This document shows positions 59,182-64,000 of a stretch of DNA of 64,000 nt, piece after piece. A program made the position numbers and the translations under genes. Positions within the stretch are counted from its first letter, which is position 1. Every line of letters begins with the position of its first letter. Source of the DNA: Paragonimus westermani (taxonomy: Eukaryota > Platyhelminthes > Trematoda > Plagiorchiida > Troglotrematidae); contig QNGE01003324.1 of assembly GCA_008508345.1 (NCBI GenBank), forward strand, positions 1 to 64,000, in the 5' to 3' direction. The notes under the pieces were generated by a model. The model searched no databases. It was not told the DNA's origin and was given only the letters and a program-made list of their open reading frames with translations.

Positions 59182-59836
59182 CATGGCGAACGCAAAGTTG
59201 GGGATGCCCTGGCCGCAACCTTCGGGTGATGGCGATGTCCGGGCGTTCCTGGGTAAAATCGAGGATGGGGCCGAAGTGGTATGAATCATGACCGGCTACG
59301 GAAAGCTGGCTGCCCTGTGGACACTGTTGCATAGTACAGCAGAGGTACGCTGGACACAGCGCGCATAGGCCGTCCGACGATAGAGTGGACCGCAGAGAAG
59401 GGGGCCCCTGGTGGCTGTATTTTTATACCCGGCCGATCACTAGAAGGTCATGCGGTGGCTGAACGCGGTCAAGTTCGAATAAGCAGCAGATACAACTGTG
59501 TTCGCTTTTATTCGGGAAGGATTACTGGACAGTATAATATCAAAATTGGATAAAAACCCTGACACCGTTGTTGACGAGGTAATTTACCGAAGTGGCAGTT
59601 GACAGCCACGCACGTGTAGTTTGTGTCGCCCGGCAGATGAACATTAATGGGGTTGCGAATGGGATGCTGGTTTTGCGAGTAATGTTTTCGGCTTTGGTCG
59701 ATGCGAGTAACGATACGGACAGGAAGGTGCCAGAAGGAATGTAGAAGATAATGGAGCAGCTGGCAACTGATTTAGCTGCCCTGCGAACAGCATCACGGAG
59801 AATCTGCTTCAGCCGTGGTTATAAAGGACAATGAAA
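59182..59836 (+). pseudogene. gag: Gypsy Gag remnant, second lineage
   Basis: From the ATG at 59182 the frame reads MANAKLGMPWPQPSGDGDVR and FLGKIEDGAEVV, a stop, then GKLAALWTLLHSTAEVRWTQ and another stop, as expected for the N-terminal part of a gypsy Gag. Later, after frame changes, MEQLATDLAALRTASRR is followed by CFSRGYKGQ (about 59750-59832), a degenerate CCHC zinc knuckle in which the second Cys and the His are replaced. The order N-terminal domain, helical linker, knuckle is the usual Gag order. It is not related by obvious sequence to the gag at 2057-2905. Confidence 0.7.
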
Positions 59837-60332
59837 GGGAGACTATCCAATCAGGCGGTTCGCGATAGAAAAATGTGAAGTGTTGCGTTGCTGTTCTTTC
59901 TGTTGCATGAGTCAACTAGTAATGGGAGAGCTTGAGAGTTGCTGTACACACCAGCGTTGTAGTAGACGGGGAGAGATGGCAACATCTGTTCGACACGAGA
60001 ACAGCTATTCCGTTGCTTCCTCGTGCGGAGGAGCAAAGTTGGAACCGGCACATATGGTCATAAACAGGGTTGGGGCGTACAACCTCCTAGTCGATGGCGT
60101 GAAATATAGTAGGGTGGGTATTAGAAACAGTATCGTCGAGAACCATTTCTCGGCAGCCCGAAGAACTGAACAGTCTTCAACTGCAGTAGACATGCTCGCT
60201 GCAAAATAAGGGATGATCGAGTCACCAATCAGAAAGCACTCAAGTTTCTATGGTTTTCAAACAAACACGAGATAGCGACAAAATAAAGTCAACCAGAAAG
60301 GGAGGGAAGGAATCCAGATTTGCAAAACATTA

Positions 60333-60790
60333 TTGGTCCAAACCATAATCGAAGGACACACCGAAATAATCATGAACGACGATGAGTCGTATAAAATTTG
60401 CAACCAGGTCACCCACGGAATGCCACCAGCTGGACCATTTCACCCTCACGGACATTGCCAGCTTCTGATTCCTTCAGAAAGGAAGACGAAAACCGAACGC
60501 ACTCATCCTCGATGAGGATGTTATGGAAGAAGGAAAAGGTATGCGCATCTCACCTGTTCTCCTGGCGAAGCTGTCCAACGAGAAGTGCGGTTTTTGTGTG
60601 AACATTACACGGCCGACTGCAGAACACAGAATACCGTCCGTCGGTTCTGTTTTTCACGAGGTGCAACTGGCGCAGTTGCTGATGGTGTTGAACGTAAGTT
60701 TCGGACACTAGCAGGTGGCGGTCAAACCCAGGGATCATGATGAAACCGCATTCACAGTCGTTGAAAAACAATACCAATTCAACTGCATGT
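60333..60790 (+). pseudogene. Gypsy reverse transcriptase, N-terminal half
   Basis: A frame from about 60333 contains GHTEIIMNDDESYKI, which fits the pre-RT linker. A frame at 60523-60711 reads MRISPVLLAKLSNEKCGFCV, RIPSVGSVFHEVQLAQLLMV and stops; it resembles the fingers of a gypsy RT. A final segment reads QVAVKPRDHDETAFTVVEKQ then YQFNCM (about 60714-60788), just before the family's usual PFGL motif. The palm catalytic box (YLDD type) is missing, because the sequence turns into unrecognised DNA at about 60790. The last block is about 85-90% identical by eye to 31378-31490. Confidence 0.75.
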
Positions 60791-60800
60791 GGCGCAGTCC

Positions 60801-61199
60801 CATCGTGATCATTGCGGTGTGCCGTTCCAGCCGTTTTGTGGCGCTACAGCTTGTCCATGTTCAAATGGAAGCCGTCTTGCGTCGCCGAGCCTGTCTCAGG
60901 TTGGTCTTCGGGGCACTCAGACCTGCTTGAATATCATCTGCTCTGAGGTACATGTTGGAGGGATTTATGAGGGTGAGCGCCTGGCAGTAGCATACTTTCG
61001 CCTATCCACTCTGCCGTTTGTAGCAGATAGGGAAACCCGGCTTATCTTGCGCGACGGCCGATGATATTTGCTTTAGTTTGTGTGATCATGGATTTTTTGG
61101 ACTTCAGGCACTGCCAGGGCGCCCAGACCTGACTCGGAAGGCGATTACGGATCTCGGCAAAATACTACGGCTAAAAAGCTTGCACTGCGAGGTAGCAGG
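60801..61199. other. Unassigned GC-richer sequence
   Basis: Follows the RT break point. Frames at 60715-61064 overlap but show no motif. Possibly another repeat that interrupted the gypsy element. Confidence 0.3.
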
Positions 61200-61740
61200 T
61201 TAAACACACAAAAACGGACGCGAATTAATTGAAAAACTCACAGGAAATCAACAGCAATATCCAAAGAGATTCATCAAGAAATGGTGCGAAGAAAACACCA
61301 GCAGAGTGAATACAAATTTAGGCCAAGCGGAAATCAACATCCAGCCGAAACGAGACGCAAAACACGAGCAACATACATAAGAAAAACCATAGAAGACAGT
61401 GATTCACTCAGCGAATTCGAAGGGGAGAAGGAAATCGTGACGATATACAGAATGATAATATTGGAAGGGTTAAAGCCAACGGAAGGAAAAGTGTTCAGAT
61501 GAAGACAAAGATTCCGGATAGAAGAATACACGAACCCAACGAAAACCACATAGAGAAAAAAAGCACAAAGAAGAATATTGAAAGCGCAAACAGGAAGGAA
61601 AACAAGCGGCAGAAAACGAGCCAGAATCGAAAGAGTAAGAAGGCTCAAAGAAGAACAGTAACACTGCACAAGCAAACCTGACGAACATACAGAATCCGAT
61701 CTAGCAAGAGCAGATATGAAATCGGACGAACACACAACAC
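61200..61740. other. Strand-asymmetric A- and purine-rich tract
   Basis: About 540 bp in which the + strand is very rich in A and G and poor in T, with many AGAAAA, GAAG and ACGAA words. Frames are Lys/Arg/Glu/Thr-rich on the plus strand and hydrophobic on the minus strand (133 codons, 61334-61735), as composition alone would produce. The plus frame 61281-61502 could be a charged linker of a transposon protein, but no motif supports it. It directly abuts the inverted repeat-family copy at 61764-61894. Confidence 0.55.
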
Positions 61741-61763
61741 ACAGTCATCAAGCACAACGAACA

Positions 61764-61894
61764 CGTCTGCTTTTATTCTGTCTACTTCCCTTTGGCCAAG
61801 CTGACAAGGTAGAACCTGCAAGGACCCAGGTTCTAGTCAACACTGCTCGCCGGAGCAAAACAGCACTCAAGCTCGGCCACCACGCCGAGATAGC
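61764..61894 (-). repeat. Dispersed repeat family member (reverse copy)
   Basis: The reverse complement aligns with 14919-15046 along its length, with shared CTTGTCAG and similar CAGAC(A/G)(G/A)AA end words. In its own orientation the purine tract at 61200-61740 lies downstream as a pyrimidine-rich stretch. Confidence 0.6.
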
Positions 61895-63583
61895 ACAAAA
61901 GGTCAGCCTATGTAGGCACACGTACTAGTCAATTACTATAGGTTGCTTCCTCTGGTCTAATTTCGTATTATCCAGTTATGAACTGCACACGTCAGGAGAA
62001 ACAAGACAGTCGACAATGGGAACATTTCACCTTATATCAGTTGACTCACGCTAATCATTCGTGAGATCTTATTCTAACATAGCAAGCAAGCAATTGTGTG
62101 AGAAATCGTCTTCAAGTGTCTGCTCGTCAATTCCGTTGTGAACAGCTGCACGGTTATTTTCGTTTGATATCTTCGAGCAAGATAATGATTCGCGCTGAAA
62201 TCCGAATTGGTCATCCCGCACTACTTCGCTCGCTCCGTACACACGTGAGTGGTGCCTGTTACGAGCTCATTCAACTTGGTCATCACAACCCACAGAGTCT
62301 TCCAACATGGCCTCACAAAAACCAATGCGTTTTCGATTGACGGGAAGTTGCCTCGGAAAATTTTAACTAGTTCCGTTGGATATACTCACAATATAGTTGC
62401 TTAGATCATCGATTGGAAAGATTTGCATGTGGCCTACAAGAGAATTATCTGTGATTTAATGATTGTGAGCGTTTATGTGATTGAGTGACAACAAAGCCAC
62501 GCCCTCAATCTCCGCCTGGTTGATACACTCATCATCCTGTTTAGTCGCACCTGACCTTTTAGCGGTCAGTGCTGGTCGAGCGGTTCTGCTAAGTTCTCAA
62601 CATGTATCCTGTTTCTGAGGGCCACTGAGTTAGCACGGTTAGTCCATCCATACAAGGGTGCACCGACAAGTAGGTGCTTCCACAACAGAGCCCTGGTAGA
62701 CAGGACATCTACACTTGATCAGACCATTTGGTGAACTAACAAAGGTCATTGTGTTTACTGGATGCACAGCCTTCAGAATAGATGCGATCAAATCGATAGC
62801 TCAAAATTCCGCAACAGATAGACACATTAAGTTTAATGTGCTCACCTCTGCTACCTCCACAAAATGTCCGTTGCATTTCTTCACATGCGTGATCGACGAC
62901 TGTTTGGTGGAAATCATATATGACTCACTACGAACACGGCCTCATGACTCCAATGAGGTATTCTCCAAACAAGACGTTGAAAATGTTAATCGTTATCCAC
63001 TTGTTGTTTATTAAACACTAAAGTTACTTACGCAACCTTGCTATGTTTCGCTGTGAACGCACCTGTTGTGAATTGGTCAAGTTTTCAGATTGAACATACA
63101 TAACACACAGCCCAGTGTAATATAAGCTGACAGAGCGACATGTATGAAGTGGATATTGAGTAACCAAGTCCAGTTTAGATGCGTTGGCTCGATGCTTTTT
63201 CTAGTTTGTTCAATGTGTGAGGGTTAACAGACGTGAAATGGACTTAATCGGCCATGTTTCCATCCTATTGCCTTAGGGTCTGTTGATTGCGTTGGTAGAG
63301 TGCACACACCTCTGTGTTTATTTGACCGTCGTAGTTTCTCTTGTCTTCTGTCTTATTCTTGCACTTTCTACTGGCTATTCGTCTAAATGTCACCGCGATG
63401 TTCGAGAGATTTGCAGTATAACCGTCACAAATAATCACTAGCTATGCTATGCTCTCTCTTACCAGGCTCTGATATCTCATCTCCGTAGCATCACATCATC
63501 CACAGCCCACACTCGATACGTGGCGTGCGCACGATGTCGTGAATAGTGCAGTGCCGGCAACTGGGAACCACATTTTTGCACAG
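61895..63583. other. Region with several unrecognised frames
   Basis: Plus-strand frames at 62098-62340 (80 codons, from a non-ATG start) and 62715-63014 (99 codons) have ordinary protein-like composition but no known motif. Between them, on the minus strand at about 62567-62708, a frame reads LLWKHLLVGAPLYGWTNRAN and ALRNRIHVENLAEPLDQ before a stop. This stretch looks protein-like and could be a transposon or exon scrap. None is strong enough to call a gene. Confidence 0.3.
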
Positions 63584-63816
63584 GGTTTTTGCGACAAGGT
63601 ATTCCGGAAACGGATTGCACCAGCCGCATCATCTCGGATATCCGGTGTCAGATGAAAGTATATGAAATGAATTCTCAAAATCCTCATAAGAATATCGTTG
63701 AGAACACTGCTCACGGAGCTCGATACGCCTTGCGTAGCCCGGTTTTGATGTCCTATCAGCAGCTGTTTCATGCAGACGACATGCTTGTGTTCAACCCTCA
63801 TTGCACCTTAATATGA
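63584..63816 (+). CDS. Candidate exon or frame of an unknown protein
   Basis: A frame runs FLRQGIPETDCTSRIISDIR, then IVENTAHGARYALRSPVLMS and YQQLFHADDMLVFNPH before TGA at 63814-63816. A splice-acceptor-like CATTTTTGCACAG ends at 63583, immediately before it. The ADDMLVF string recalls the YADD box of LINE reverse transcriptases, and a QG lies about 55 residues upstream. But the surrounding residues do not match any RT clade I know, so that reading is not adopted. It may continue past the stop in another frame (63830-63950). Confidence 0.35.
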
Positions 63817-64000
63817 GCCTCCATCGGATATTTTATCTTGGTCCAAATTTCACCGATCCACTTTGAAATGTTTCAAGTGTGGGGGTGCAGTTGAGAAAAA
63901 GGGCAAGTCTTGGGCTATACTTCTTATATCCCAAGTTTTGTGTGAAGATAAGTAGTAGCAATGTAGTGAGAGAGAGTGAAAACCAGGTCTACCTGCTGTA
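63817..64000. other. Unassigned end of window
   Basis: No feature beyond possible continuation of the preceding frame. Confidence 0.3.

Larger units (their letters stand above)
59050..60800 (+). mobile_element. Second Ty3/gypsy element, gag and RT remnants
   Basis: A separate gypsy lineage, clearly GC-richer than its flanks. It carries gag (59182-59836), an unassigned middle part (59837-60330) and an RT N-terminal half (about 60333-60790). RNase H and integrase were not recognised downstream. The fragment at 31225-31520 is a deleted relative. Frames are broken by stops and shifts. Confidence 0.8.

Noticed and set aside
61334..61735. 133-codon minus-strand frame with many Leu, Phe, Val and Ser, looking like a membrane protein
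   Set aside because: It is the complement of a purine-rich tract; the hydrophobic composition follows from that skew.
63589..63816. Reading the ADDMLVF string as a LINE reverse transcriptase active site
   Set aside because: Upstream motif B and the downstream region do not match RTE, CR1 or other clades I know, and the spacing alone is not enough.

Overview
This is eukaryotic, gene-poor, repeat-rich DNA. I could not identify any complete host gene. I suggest a flatworm, most likely a digenean trematode. The basis is inference: the mix of Penelope-like elements (PLEs) with GIY-YIG endonuclease, RTE-like and CR1-like non-LTR elements and Ty3/gypsy elements, all as decayed fragments, matches what I know of fluke and schistosome genomes. 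Species cannot be assigned by eye. Three isolated N bases (14376, 30420, 41101) show this is a draft assembly.

Layout. 1480-6870 is a badly decayed Ty3/gypsy element on the + strand (gag, protease, partial RT, RNase H, integrase), interrupted between gag and protease by a CR1-like LINE fragment (2905-3285) joined to a PLE reverse transcriptase fragment (3290-4195). 8690-10376 is an RTE-like non-LTR retrotransposon with most of its RT and its 3' tail. 10667-11626 (- strand) holds the better host-exon candidates. 12856-13515 is a long AT microsatellite. 22530-22760 is a minus-strand gypsy RNase H scrap. 25748-27015 is the best-defined object in the window: a 5'-truncated PLE on the - strand, with 166-bp inverted terminal arms and a 13-bp target-site duplication. 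31225-31520 is an internally deleted relative of the gypsy element at 59050-60800. 33757-34387 repeats the sequence that precedes the first gag, possibly a solo LTR. 39975-40650 is a third PLE 3' part with GIY-YIG. 45765-46318 is a candidate exon. 59050-60800 is a second gypsy lineage (gag and RT).

Two of the three N bases (30420, 41101) sit exactly between near-identical direct repeats of 288 and 248 bp. These are most simply unmerged allelic contig ends. A similar 275-bp tandem duplication without N lies at 38439-38989.

Functionally nothing here forms an operon or pathway. The window reads as a transposon graveyard in AT-rich intergenic or intronic DNA, with a few possible exons. Stretches between the named features were read for known protein motifs and obvious repeats, and are listed as unassigned where nothing could be supported.
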